Positions 48,090 to 59,535 of a stretch of 64,000 bases of DNA are shown one piece after another. The stretch is taken from NCBI GenBank assembly GCA_963573305.1, contig OY754329.1:145525266-145589265 (forward strand). Reading direction: 5' to 3'. Origin of the DNA: Pyrrhosoma nymphula. Lineage: Eukaryota; Arthropoda; Insecta; Odonata; Coenagrionidae. The first letter of the stretch is position 1; every line of letters begins with the position of its first letter. Both the position numbers and the translations under genes were made by a program. Below the pieces are notes generated by a model. The model saw only the letters and a list, made by a program, of their open reading frames with translations. It made no database searches and had not been told where the DNA came from.

Positions 48090-49185
48090 TTTCTACGGAG
48101 TTCTGAAAACCCTCGTTCCAATGTTCCAATAAATATTACGGATATCTTGCTTACCTTTTCATTTCCTTATAAACATTTGATTTTGCGGGATAGGAATGCC
48201 CGATGGGGTCGGTGTTTAATATGAATTACATTTTCATCGTGGGTTCAGTGCTCAAATTCTTTGCCTTTCATTGATTGAAGCTGTATTCATTATGATTATG
48301 GCGTAATAAATTTGCCGAGTGAAGTGGACAGGAAACGAGACTCTCATTTGGATCACTAAATTGCCACTGTTCATTATTGTTCATTTTTCGGGAACAAGTG
48401 TTTTCGAATGAAATACCCTTAGTTTGGTTTGTTATCTGTGATTCTTATTGAATTTGTTGTGAATTTCCAGAACAGAATCACATCTGTTGAGAAAAGAAAG
48501 GAAGGAATGCGGAGGAATGGAGACACTGAAAACCTTCCGATTATTTCAGTTGGGTCATATTCCATGGATTTGTTTTTCATTAACTTTCAATCGTGGATTC
48601 TAGGTTCTTAATAAATGATATTTTTTTTACAATAGCTTAACCCGGAAGTCAGTCACTTAGAGACAATGTGGTGGTGGACGCACAGCGTGCCCTTTTAATT
48701 AATTTGTGAATTCTTTCGCCGGAAACATTTTTGCTACCGAATAAATGGCTGTACCGGATCTCACTAACTTATAGATAACAATATAGTGAATAGAATTTCC
48801 AATTTGAGGTATTCCAATTGGAAAATATGATTTTTCCTCTACCTAGGTTTAGAACAGAGCATTACATTCAGGATAAATCCTTTAGGAGCATGATGGAGTT
48901 GACTTTGATGAAATATTTGCTTGAAGAAGTTTTTTGTTTAATAATATTCAGCTAAGTCATAGCAAATCAAAGGGGATATCAAATTCTGGATAGCCAAATT
49001 AAAACGTAGAAACACGATTAGTGGAAGAAAAATGAAGAAGGAACTAAGAAAGCCACTAAAAGACCATACGAAATAGTGGACAATTCAACGGGAAATAAAA
49101 ATTTATTAATCGCAGAAGACACTGTTAAAGCCAATTAAGAGAAACTAAAATATAAGTTCGTAAACACTGGCTTAGGCAAAACAAT
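48090..49185. other. AT-rich stretch, nothing recognised
   Basis: TTAACCCGG near 48,638 resembles the tip of a piggyBac-type end, but no partner was found. The frames are short. Confidence 0.35.
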
Positions 49186-49189
49186 TCAC

Positions 49190-49400
49190 AGGGAATCAAA
49201 TATCAAACTTAGACGGGAAACAAAGGAAGCGAGGAAATCATGGCGTAGATAATGTGACTCCATTACAAAAATTCGAAAAAGACGAAAAAATGGACGCATC
49301 ATACCATAGAATAATGGACAAGAAAGCTAACTGTGGTACCGAATGAGATTTAGGAAAGCTGGAAGGAGTACTTCGAAGATCTTGATGGCAGAGTGAGATG
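49190..49400 (+). pseudogene. RTE-type LINE linker remnant
   Basis: RRETKEARKSWR at the left and ESWKEYFEDLDGRVRW at 49,350-49,400, in separate frames, match the KEAR..YR and W..YFEDL blocks that precede the RT domain in RTE-type ORFs. Both are short and the middle is unreadable. Confidence 0.45.
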
Positions 49401-50375
49401 GCAGACACACTTATTTTGTTTATAAAACGGGATTGTGCAGAGGAGAGGGAATATTTTTTTGCAAAATCAGAAGAGCGAAACGGAATATAAAAAATAACAA
49501 TGTTGTATAAACAGTATAACCGCATAATTTCTCAAGACTCGCCGAAAAATTTATTTCTTTCGTATCTATGCAGCCAAATATGCAGTAAATTGATGAAAGA
49601 TATAAATTATCTCTATGTTGACTACAAATTACTCAGATGATTTTTTATTTGACTACCAATATGTGGTTGTCTGCGGTATGAAATGCATTGTTGGTACAAA
49701 CATCAGGAGAATTTGTTTTAGAAACAGACGGTTTTTCGGTGTCTTATTTTTGTCTTATAGTGGGAAGTAATCTTGCATGATTAATTTGTTATTGGTAGCT
49801 TTTAAATAATTTATTTCTAAACACACGTTCATCTTCTGCCCTTCCCTTACTAAATACCTGGGCAACACCTGCGCTTTTACGGTCAAAATCCGTGATCTCA
49901 ATTTCCGCTCTACTTCGAATTAGCTTCGAAGGTACTTGCTAATTCGATGCTAGCATGCGTGCTTAATGAGTCTTATCCCCTAGGAAAATTTCATTCCCTT
50001 GACCGTCGTGTGTTTTAATTTACCATTGCAATCATATTAGTCTAGGTTTCTTACACCTATTCTTATAGTCTAGAAAAGCAACTCAATTTCTGAGTTGCTC
50101 GAGGAAGAAGCATTTAAAAAGTTGCAGGGCCTTACGGCAAGTTGTTTGAGTTAGGACGTAATGAGAAGGATTGCGGAAACTTCGTTATGAGCGTAACGTT
50201 ATAGTCCCTAAAACCTGGTCTTTAACGGACAATGATGAGTGCTCAAGATGGGGAAATGGAAAGCTATGCTAACTATGATGTTAAAAGACAAATGAAATGG
50301 TGCTGAAGAGCATGAAGGAAATTTATGGTTGGACGACCTTGAATGAGACAGTAATAGTAATTTCAGTATTACCGA
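49401..50375. other. AT-rich stretch, nothing recognised
   Basis: No convincing frame, repeat or RNA signal was seen. Confidence 0.35.
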
Positions 50376-50379
50376 GATA

Positions 50380-50481
50380 AAGTGCAACAGGATTTGGGGA
50401 TAAGAGGAAGAAAATAATTAAGATATTTTACGACATTAAAAGAGGAAGTAAAGGTTGAAACAATTTCATCAAAAAGTGTAA
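50380..50481 (+). repeat. Direct repeat of the 50.9-kb segment
   Basis: GATAAGAGGAAGAAAATAAT, then AGATATTTTACGACATTAAA and TCATCAAAAAG recur in the same order at 50,925-51,022, with a few substitutions and a six-base length difference. It is probably part of the same repeat as the fold-back next to it. Confidence 0.8.
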
Positions 50482-50825
50482 ATATATTTCGGTGTGGTAG
50501 AATTATTAAGACTTCTCGAAAACCAACGCTTTTGGGAGAAGATCTACTCATAGTATGATGTGAGTGTGATAGTTTTAATGGCTTATTCAAAAAGTTGCAA
50601 ATTTTTGTTTCAACAATTAAACCTGTTACTGCTTTTGTTGTTCTTTTGCTGGCATGTGTACAGATAAACTTGGTAAAAATGGAATATTTTCTTTTTTCAA
50701 TTAATTTGTTCCGTGCTTGTATCATGTACAGGCTAGGTACACCCTTAGTTCATAAAGTTGTCTTTATATTACTGCAACAATGAGGATCCTGACGTCAGCC
50801 ACGGGAAGTCACGCCGATATAGCAC

Positions 50826-51180
50826 AAGAGGGAGAAAAAGACAACTTTTACAAATACCGCTGAAATTTATTGAAACTCGATCCGGGTTTCGACGTGGGTT
50901 CACATCATCATCAGGCCCAGATAATGCAACAGGTTGTGGGGATAAGAGGAAGAAAATAATTCAGATATTTTACGACATTAAAATAGGAAGTAAAGGTAAA
51001 GGTTGAAATAATGTCATCAAAAAGCCTGATGATGATGTGAACCCGCGTCATCATCAGGCTTTTTGATGATATTATTCAAATATTATCATACCCGGGTCAT
51101 ATGATATGACCCAGTCATACCCGGGTCGAGTTTCAATAAATTTCAGTGGTATTTGTAAAAGTTGTCTTTTTCTCCCTCTT
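50826..51180. mobile_element. Fold-back element with 65-bp arms and inner hairpin
   Basis: The left arm (50,826-50,891) starts AAGAGGGAGAAAAAGACAAC and is matched in inverted form at 51,116-51,180. The left arm is followed, read on the minus strand, by GAAACCCGGATC and CCTGATGATG (50,906-50,915). A second, perfect hairpin inside has 22-bp arms (51,014-51,035 and 51,048-51,069) with a 12-base loop and again contains CCTGATGATG. CCCGGGTCATA words repeat at 51,090-51,125. No reading frame spans it. Most likely a non-autonomous repeat built from inverted copies. Confidence 0.72.
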
Positions 51181-51439
51181 ATGATGGAATACCACCAAGC
51201 AAACCTTGAAAAATCAATTGCAAAGCACGACTATAGTATCCGTTTAAGTGCCATCGTTTTTGATTAAATTTTATTGTGCCAGGTTTTTTAAACTGATAGT
51301 GAGCACGGGTATTTAAATGAAGAAAAAAATGTTCCACCCTCGTATGCACGTCTCATTGATTTGTGGAAGTAAAAACAAATAATATTGTTGCATAGAATCA
51401 AACGAGTCCTCCCAAAAATGACGTGCAAAATTCATATAT

Positions 51440-51883
51440 CGTATTTCTCCGAATATAAGCCGCACTTTTTTCCCGATTTTGGGGCCTCAAAATCGGGGTG
51501 CGGCTTATATACGAGGTCCGGCTTAAATTCGAGAACGTTTTTAAAAATCGTAAAAATGACCGATTTGAGCAAATCAGCATTCAGATTCACGCGGACGCCA
51601 GCTAAACTCGCCTAAGTCATGGGGAAAGTAAGAAATAACGCTGAAAAAGTTCAAATTGGTGCACAATTTATTAATATATTAAAGGATAAAATAGTTAACA
51701 TTGTGTCACAGTTATATAAAATGTAAAAATAGATATAAATTCTAATGACTAATACTGCAGGTAGTACGGGATGCACTAAAAAGGGTTAGGCTTAAATTCG
51801 CGTGTTAATTTTTTTCCCTGTTTGAGCCCCCAAACACGGGATGTGGCTTATATTCGAGTGCGACTTATATTCGGAGAAATACG
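51440..51883. mobile_element. Hairpin-ended inverted-repeat element, 444 bp
   Basis: The 26-bp end CGTATTTCTCCGAATATAAG.. recurs inverted at 51,858-51,883 with one mismatch. The left end is itself a palindrome: CGAATATAAGCCGCAC and CCCGATTTTG (51,450-51,481) fold onto CAAAATCGGG and GTGCGGCTTATATACG (51,488-51,513). The right end repeats this pattern less perfectly. Ends of this ATAAGCCGCAC type recur in animal genomes in my memory, but I cannot name the superfamily. No target duplication is certain. Confidence 0.72.
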
Positions 51884-52108
51884 GTAATATGTCATCAACC
51901 ACACATTGAGAGGTTGAGTTGAAAAATATCCCATCTAAAATCTCGCAGTATTTCTGATGTACAGATCATTTAACCTGATCCCTAAGTGTCTCGAGCAAAG
52001 GTTCCCATTCCACGTCTTGGTTGCCAAGTAAAAATTCTATTGTGGAATTAGGGCAAAATTTGACGATTTTGGAGATAAAAACTCAAATTTTAAGAAAAAA
52101 CGACGTGT
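51884..52108. other. AT-rich flank, nothing recognised
   Basis: No feature was seen between the hairpin-ended element and the truncated LINE. Confidence 0.35.
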
Positions 52109-52120
52109 ATACAAGAATCA

Positions 52121-52339
52121 TCATCATCTGAGTAATCTTCCGGTTAAAGGTAGGTTCTGGTGCAAGTTAGAGATAATCCAACAGTCTCTTACACGTGCAG
52201 TGCCCTACCTACCCCTAGTATTTCTTTCCTCATCTCAGCGTGTCCTACCTTTCTTCATTCCATCTATAAAACATATTCTCTTTCTCCCCCTTCCCTGCTT
52301 GCCAAACATCCTTCCCTCTATCACAGCCTTTAGCAAACC
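52121..52339 (-). mobile_element. 5'-truncated copy of the 36.7-kb LINE family
   Basis: It aligns along its length with 36,750-36,945, covering the end of the ORF and the 3' UTR (for example CTTACACGTGC, CCTAGTATTTCT and CCTACCTTTCTTCAT in both, plus-strand letters). The flanks ATACAAGAATCA (52,109-52,120) and ATACAAAAATCA (52,340-52,351) differ at one base and look like a 12-bp target-site duplication. The 3' tail is a short GAT repeat, which suggests the true terminus of the family. Severe 5' truncation is typical of LINE insertion. Confidence 0.8.
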
Positions 52340-52351
52340 ATACAAAAATCA

Positions 52352-53838
52352 AACTTAAGAATTAAAAATTAGTTTTTTTTCAGTCATTCGTTAATTTCAA
52401 TTCCAAGCCTAAATCATGAAAGCTAGTGATTTAAAATAGTAAAAAAATAATAAACCTCTGCACCGAATCCAATGCTTTTTTATGGGAGTAAAATTTGCTT
52501 AAAAAGGGGAAAAACAGGCTGGACACTTTTGCCATTCTAGTATATCCTATTAATCTTTCTGCGTTCTAAGGAACATGCGTGCCAAATTTTGTTTGAATCC
52601 GTCAAGGGTTTTGGAAGTCAAAGAAGCGTTCAAACAAACAGCATTTCAGTTTTATAGATATAGATTATACGAGGCCAAGGGTCTCCGCCAAGCCAGAGTC
52701 ACAAATCTTACAGCGTCCGAGGTCACAACGATCGGCATTATATGGCACCACAAGCAATATATATATTGGTATAAATGTATAACAGAGGGTAGCGTACGCA
52801 CCCTCTGTTATACATGCTCGAATATTCTGTGACATATACGCTGTGGATAAGTTTAAAGTCATGAGTTAGTAGTCAGCCGAATATTTTATGACGTAACATT
52901 CTGTTAGGATCCTCACGTACTCCTGATCAGACACGTTCTCCGAGATTGTGCCTACATTCGGCGCTATTTAAGTTTTTCAGCTTGTTCCAATTTTATGGTG
53001 AAAAATTAATGGACTATTTTTATAAAAATACGAGTTAAACTATTTCCAATTGCAGGTTATATTAAATATTTTATATTCAAATATCCCAATAAAATTTTGC
53101 GCTGCTAAGTTCTAAATCCGAATCATGGTAGGAATTTGCAAACGACGAGTCGCGTGATAACGTCTCGATGGCACAGGTTAGACTAGGTCACACTAGAAAA
53201 GGTTGGGGAGTGCTACATGTTGGCCTCATCTTTATATTTTCCAAGTTTTTCCTCGTTTTGAGATAAAAAGCTTTCAAATATGTGCTCCCTCTTATACTCG
53301 AATAAAATATTCCAAAATCCCTTACGGCTTAGCTCGCTAGGGCAAGACCTAGGGCTATATCTTAGCCTCGCATTTAAGGGACACCTGGGAACTCGATGAT
53401 GATAAAGTTTTTATGGATGCAATGCTATGTGCGCTGAATGCCATGAGTTAAATAATAAGTCTATTATAACGTCACAGAGGCTAAGTAGGATAGAAGTATG
53501 TTAGAGGATAATTTTGAAAAATCAAGAGCATAATTATGTGAAAGAAGCCATGATTATGAATCGTTGTATAGTAATTCAAAGTAAAAGTCAAGAAGTAATG
53601 AAAAAAACTATTCGACGGTATAAATGAAATTTTGGATTTTGATTCCATTTCATTATATTAGATACACATAGATATATAACATAGAGATGTGGAACTATTC
53701 AGAATTCCCTTGCTGCTATCATTCATTGTTTAGACCGTAATGTTGCGTGCGAGTAGTAAAACCTGTCTCGCAGGGAAGGTATTGGAAAGTTATTCATGAG
53801 TATTAATATGAAAAATACCTCATTTTGATATGATACCT
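52352..53838. other. AT-rich stretch, nothing recognised
   Basis: A short inverted repeat around ACAGAGGGT / ACCCTCTGT lies near 52,783-52,808. No gene was recognised. Confidence 0.4.
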
Positions 53839-53953
53839 GTAAACTCATACTTGTTCATGCTTTTTATATTGGGCATAGAATTAGTTATTTAATGTAAACT
53901 CATACTAGCTCATGTTTTTTTTTTATTTTTATTGGCCGTAGAATTACAGTTAT
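53839..53953 (+). repeat. Two-copy tandem duplication, about 55-bp unit
   Basis: GTAAACTCATACT.G.TCATG starts both copies (53,839 and 53,894), followed by a T-rich run and GGC.TAGAATTA. The second copy has a longer T run. Confidence 0.75.
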
Positions 53954-56040
53954 CACACCCTTTTCAACACAGCCACTTATATTTTTTGTATTCATTGAGG
54001 AATGAAATTTTAAGCTAGTCATTTAGATTTTAGTTAAATAAAATTCCTGTATCTGTTTATCGCAAACAAAGCCGAGCTCTAACTATTGAGTATTGCGAGC
54101 AATGAACATGGCGTATTTATTGCTACTGGTAATTCTCGAAATTAATCATATTTCAGATTTTGTGCATCTTCATGCTTCCCTGGACGGCAATTGAAGATTG
54201 TATTACAGGGTATTATTAATAGATATATTGATAATAAGTACTAATTTAACAGTGATTCGACAAAAAGTATCGCAATGACGAATAAGAAGAAACATAATTT
54301 AAAGAGATCTTCGGAATGCTCATCTCTTGTTCTTAGGTTTGCAAACTCCACGATGACTTAGTTACCAGTGGTACTTAAAGCTAACATTAATTTCTCACTA
54401 TGGCATTTTGTTCCATGAAAAAAATCATAAAAATAATAATCTTGATTATTTCATGCTACCAGTTGCCATTTATTTATTCAATAAACCTCATTGAAGCAAT
54501 TTAATTATCCAGGAAATATATACCTATTGTTAACTATAGAATCAGGACATTTAAAGAGGATGGCATTATTCTGATGGCTTAGTTCTCGCTAAAACGAAGA
54601 AGTAGGCTTAGTGAGATGCCGTTGGAAATCCACCGCTTACATATGATATTTTCCTCTGCTAAAGTTTTTTCTAGCAGCTCTCAATCATCATGCCGTAGTT
54701 GATATTTCCCAGCGAATTAATTTTTAATAATTGTGTGAATGCTGATTAGGTAAGAATTTTAGATTTTAAAAAGGAAGAGCATGAAGGGCTCTTATTTTCT
54801 ACAACACTTATGCTCATAATAATTAAAGCAACATGGAGGGAATGTTGTAATTTTGCTTCGTTACGAAATAAGTCTTGTGTTACCATATGATACCAATATT
54901 TCTCGCTGAAATTATCATGTATGCATGGTGGGGCAATAAAATACATTTGAATAATTTTATTACACTCCATAGGGTGCATGAATATTGATACATAACTCTA
55001 CACTTATAATCGGTCACGTGAAAAATAATCTATTGTAAAAAAATGAAAGTGTTTCGTTTAATTCAAGCTAACAAATTGAAGATCTTGTAAAGATAAAAAC
55101 TTCAATCTCTATCAATGTTTATTTTGTATTCAAATAGAAGAAACTGAAATATCATTAATTAACATTAGTTAGCGAAGATTGAATTAGGTGTTTTGATGGT
55201 TATGAAATTCAACTCCATGCATAGGAATGAGAGAGAGAGAGAGCGTGCCTCTTATTTTAAAAATATTATAGTAGTTTTGTTTCAAATACATACCATATTT
55301 TATGGAGATTTCATTTCAATAATTAACTGGTTTTATACTACATCATAGTTATCTTATCAAATAAGCTGCTTAAGCAATAATTTCTTTTCAGAGATTTGAG
55401 CTTTGATGGAATTTTTAGTAACTACTGGCTGTTAAATTGACATTCAGTGCACTAAATAATCTCGAAAAATCAAAATAGATATAGCATAAAATAAGCTTTT
55501 GAGGGAATATTTTTTCCAGATGGAAAAAACATCGGAAACGAGGTCCTGCCTACAACTACCTGAGATTGTTCTACTTGATTGAAAATAAGCCAATCACGTA
55601 AGGTGATACCTGCAGCTAATGCCGTTCTTGCGTGAGCACAGACAGTTTTTTTCCGACCAAGATTCGTTCAACATGGATCAGAGGCTATAATCACTAGCAT
55701 TTTGCCGAACTTGGGAAATATTTTACTTTAAATATAACACCTGTCGCCAGGCATTTGGAATTGAACGTTTCAGCTTATATGCATGGTAAATAACCATTGT
55801 GTGGAAAGTCCGTGAGTCGCGTAGCTAAAATTACTTGTAAACGGGGTCAAAACAGTTTTCCCTAATTACCCTGAATGGATAAAAGCATCAAAACTTTCTG
55901 CACTCATCTCTATGAGGGAAAAGCTTTCGAGGAAATCATATGCTAATGTGCACTGTCCTTGCTAGCCACCAGCGCTAAATGTGAAGGAAAGAAGAGATTA
56001 AGTCGCTAGCCTGTTTATACTTCCATTTCTCCATTCTGGT
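53954..56040. other. AT-rich stretch with a short GA microsatellite
   Basis: A short GA run of about eight dinucleotides lies at 55,228-55,243. No reading frame or element was recognised. Confidence 0.4.
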
Positions 56041-56049
56041 TAGCGTTAA

Positions 56050-56860
56050 TTCTCACTTGACCCGTATTGGAGTGCTATGTTTCCGATTTGAGAACTTTCT
56101 GCATTCGGCAATCTCCGAGAATCCCAGATAGGTGCGTCTAAAAAGACAAGTGAAACTTTCCGAGCAATCAACGCAAAGGAAAGCTCCGCGAGAGGCCGAA
56201 TTCCCTCGGGTTTGATTCACCGCGTGGCTCGATCAAAAGGAGACGAATCTCCTCCCCGTACTATTTTGTGCCTTTTTTTCACCGGTATGATCCACGCACG
56301 CGTTTTCTTATTTCGTACCTTTTTCATCGACCATCGTCGGGAGAAAGAATTCGGAGGAAATGATGGGTTGGAAGGAGTCCAATTCGTAGAGGGGAATGCA
56401 TGGGCAGAAAAAAAATGAATTGCTCGGAAAGGAAGTGGGGTGGGGAGAGGAAAGAAAGGTTTATAAAGGGATAGATGAATGAATGCAAGACGTAAGAAAG
56501 AAAAATGTACGCGGAAATTGAAGGAATCAGCCGAGTGAGGAATGAGAAAGCTCGATGAGGCGAGGCAGAGGTGGAATGGGGAAAGTCCGCGTCTTCCGTG
56601 AAGAATGTAAGAGGCACAAGAGCTTTGCTTGGGTTTGTCGGAACGTCGAGGTGGACCGGAGTGGTGGCTTGAATTAAGACACGGGAATGGACCAATATAC
56701 GTACGCAGCATCCCTACCGGGGGATTGGAGGTGGGAGTGGGGGTTGATAATAGGTAGAAGGGTGGCCTGGGTGGGATCCACGGAGACTGGGATTTCAGTG
56801 GATCGATCGGATGAGTGGCCCGTTTCACGTCCCTCCCGCAAATGAACGCGTAATTACTGA
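56050..56860. other. CpG-richer, purine-skewed segment
   Basis: CpG density and G+C rise here, and the plus strand is strongly A/G-rich from 56,330 to 56,620. The 203-codon minus-strand frame (56,217-56,828) is a Ser/Pro/Phe/His-rich string that simply mirrors the purine skew. A 123-codon frame overlaps it in another phase. I recognise no domain and treat both as compositional. A regulatory or exonic role is possible. Confidence 0.35.
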
Positions 56861-57730
56861 AATTTCATGGCCGGACGGATCATAATCGCGGAATTTTATA
56901 ACGCTGAGATTTCATGGCTCGTCTTCATCGTGATTGCGTTTTTCAACGCGGCTCATTCTTCTCCTAAGGATAAGTTCTTCAAAACCGGAACTAAAGTCGG
57001 TGTAATCATTTGGGAAATATGTTGGAGCATCAAGGATAAAGTGAATAATTCACTTTCTTTTTTATCATTGGCTGTACAAGAACCTTGGAAGTTTATTGGA
57101 AAAAATATCATAAAATGACCTAGTATTTTCTCGAAAAGCAATAATTATTCTTTAATTAATTTTATTGCATTCGTGATGAGTTTACCATTGGTTGTCATTA
57201 AATTAAAAATGTATCAAGGCGCGAAGATTGATATACCAAAAAACATTACAACTTGATCATCTTTAAAATTCGTGGGAATTCAAATATATGTAAATGAACT
57301 ATTTTTTATCGAATATTTTATTGACTGATTGATAAACAACTACACTCGATTAATCCAAAATAGAGAGTTAAGGAACTATAAGGTGATCAAATAGAATTGT
57401 CCAATAATGGTAAAAGCCTTGCAATGAGATTTTTAGGTTATAATTAATAGTTCATTCACAAATTAGTTTAAAATCATCAATTTTTGTTCACCTTGTTACG
57501 GAGCAAGATTGTATGACGATGAGTAAATATGAACCATGTGGAAACTGAAGTAATTATGTTATAGAGGGATTAAAAATGCGAGCTGGTTATTAAATTAGAG
57601 GGGCATAAGATAAAGGTGGAGCAATTTAGTTAGTTGAGCAACATTTTGGATAAAAATGGCCGTAGTGATAAGTATATTAGAAAGAGAATTACGTCAACCC
57701 AAGTGACTTCCACTCACACGGGATAATTTT

Positions 57731-58105
57731 TGACCGGAGTGCAAAGCAAAGTTGTTAAGAAATTAGTGAAGCGTGAGATATGGAGCTGGCGTTGCATGGA
57801 AGCGATAAATGGACTTTGTGGAGATAGGATGATAAGAGATTGTAGGCGTATGAAATGTGTATGGGGAGGAGAATTGAGAATGTTTGACGGGCGGGGTTTG
57901 AAGGGCGAAAAGGAAGGATAAAGAAGAAACGGAGGTATGTAAGGAGAAAAAGGAAGCTGTTTGAGGATATAAGGAAGAGGCATATAAAGTGGATGCTATT
58001 TGCCAGAAACGAAAGGATGAGAAAACGGGGAAGAGTAAGGAAAAGAAGAGGTATATTTACAGGATTGAGTTAGAAAGTGTGCTGAGTCAAATAAAAAAAC
58101 AGTTT
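57731..58105 (+). pseudogene. RTE-type LINE remnant, RT C-terminal region
   Basis: SKVVKKLVKREIWSW (57,735 onward) matches LSKDVKKRLVKSLIWNV of the 36.7-kb element. The nucleotides after it align with the TLYGAETW and FEMWVWRR blocks in broken frames, and GKRGRVRKR-like codons follow near 58,020. Many indels. It is in plus orientation and its ends are unknown. Confidence 0.55.
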
Positions 58106-58394
58106 GAGGAAAGAAACACGTAAATATGGAGTATCGGAGTAGAAATAGTCTAACAAGACATGCGCAAATCGGTAGAATAGGTACTAGCAATCAGAATCTT
58201 AGGAAACGAGAAGAGGGAATTAGAACAGTAATGTGTGTGGACTTTTCAAGCCTAAGTTACTTGTATGAGAATGGCGTGGTTGATGGGTTATTTATGAAGT
58301 CGGAGGTCAGCTGAGGCCAGTTGCACCTTTAAAGATATGGGTAGATTGGTAGGGTAAGAAGGGAACGGTTGGCCAAAGAAGGATTATTTTAGGT

Positions 58395-59045
58395 ATGGAG
58401 GAAGAATGGAGAAAAACCCGGTGTTAGAATTAGCCTACTCTTAACAAAAGGATCCAGGAGGACCACAGTTTTATGTTCCATCTATCGGTTAGAGTACTGT
58501 TGTTGTACTATTCTTCACTTAGAACCCAAGGAAGGGATAGGAAGATTTCACAGAAAATTCGCGGCCAATAACCCTCGGCGTGGAAAGCTAGAACTCCAGC
58601 CACCACAAAAATCCGATCACCATGTGCAGAAATAGACCTTTTTAGGCAAGGGAGTAGAAGTGATCCCTCGGAACACAACCTTACCGGAAAAATACAATTA
58701 AAACCCTCGGAAACCAGACAAAGGAGCTGCCAACCCTAATTGTCTGGATTTCAGAAGCCTTAGGGATTCGAACTAGAATGGCAAGGTTGTTTGGTTGTGT
58801 GGGAAGTTTCCCGGCATGGGATTAGTTGGTTAGTTGGTCAAGGATTACATGAGTAACGAAGGAATTGTTAAGAGAAAGAGAAACCCGGCGTCAGTGTCAG
58901 CCTACTAAGAAAAGGAGTCAAGTGGTTCATAGTTTAATGTCCCATCCGACGGACGGAGAACTGCTCTTTAAGTGCTCTCCGCGTGACAGGATTCCGAGGC
59001 CCTAGCTCAGCAGCAGCCTAATCAAACCACCACTTGGCATGGTGC
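58395..59045 (-). mobile_element. Cluster of SINE copies, minus strand
   Basis: Two direct copies of the SINE central domain lie at 58,410-58,505 and 58,880-58,985 (plus-strand words GAGAAA..CCCGG, GTCCCATC and GGA..ACTG). Each is preceded on the minus strand by B-box-like sequence (near 58,590 and 59,005), and an extra head with GTTCGAATCCCT lies at 58,762-58,773. The arrangement is two or more tRNA-headed SINEs in tandem, one possibly inserted beside the other. The domain is the one at 47.4 kb. Confidence 0.6.
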
Positions 59046-59440
59046 TAGCAGCAGATTCGTGTGCTCCTCTCCTCGGCCGTTATTGTCCCGTTCTCACGCC
59101 TGAAATTCCCTCGCCGGCGAGAAAGGCAGCGCGCGGCAAATCTAATATGTGTGAGCGGGCGAGACGTCCGCTATATGTCTCGTGGATCTCCGCTTGCCGC
59201 CTCGTCGGAATTAAGCCGTCCGACGTGAAAAAAAAGGGAGGCGTGGATTGAATAGACTCGGAATTTCACACCCTTCATCCGAGAAGAAGGAAGGGTGGAA
59301 TTTTTCCGAGAATACGCTTATATCATAGGTTCCACAGCGATCTCTCACAGCTTGTGCGAGACGCATGAGGAATCGGAGCTCAGTAGGTAGCTAATGGGAA
59401 CGGGAAGTAGACGGCGTACGGCATCGCGTATGTAGCCTGG
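58960..59440. other. CpG-rich island overlapping the SINE head
   Basis: Dense CpG (GCCGGCGAG, GCGCGCGGC, GTCCGACGTG) from about 59,040 to 59,240 contrasts with the flanks. The 70-codon frame inside has no family resemblance. A promoter, exon or methylation-free island is possible. Confidence 0.4.
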
Positions 59441-59535
59441 CATGTTGGTTGGTTTGATAATTTAGGGAGGTGACCGGTAACTGAGGTGGTTTCTACCACT
59501 TAGAAGAGGTGGGTTTGTAGATCATGACTCATGCA

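Noticed and set aside
48638..48660. TTAACCCGG as a piggyBac-type end
   Set aside because: No inverted GGGTTAA partner with matching sequence within a few kilobases.
56217..56828. 203-codon minus-strand open frame
   Set aside because: Its Ser/Pro/His/Phe-rich content follows directly from the purine skew of the plus strand. Other long frames overlap it and no domain is visible.
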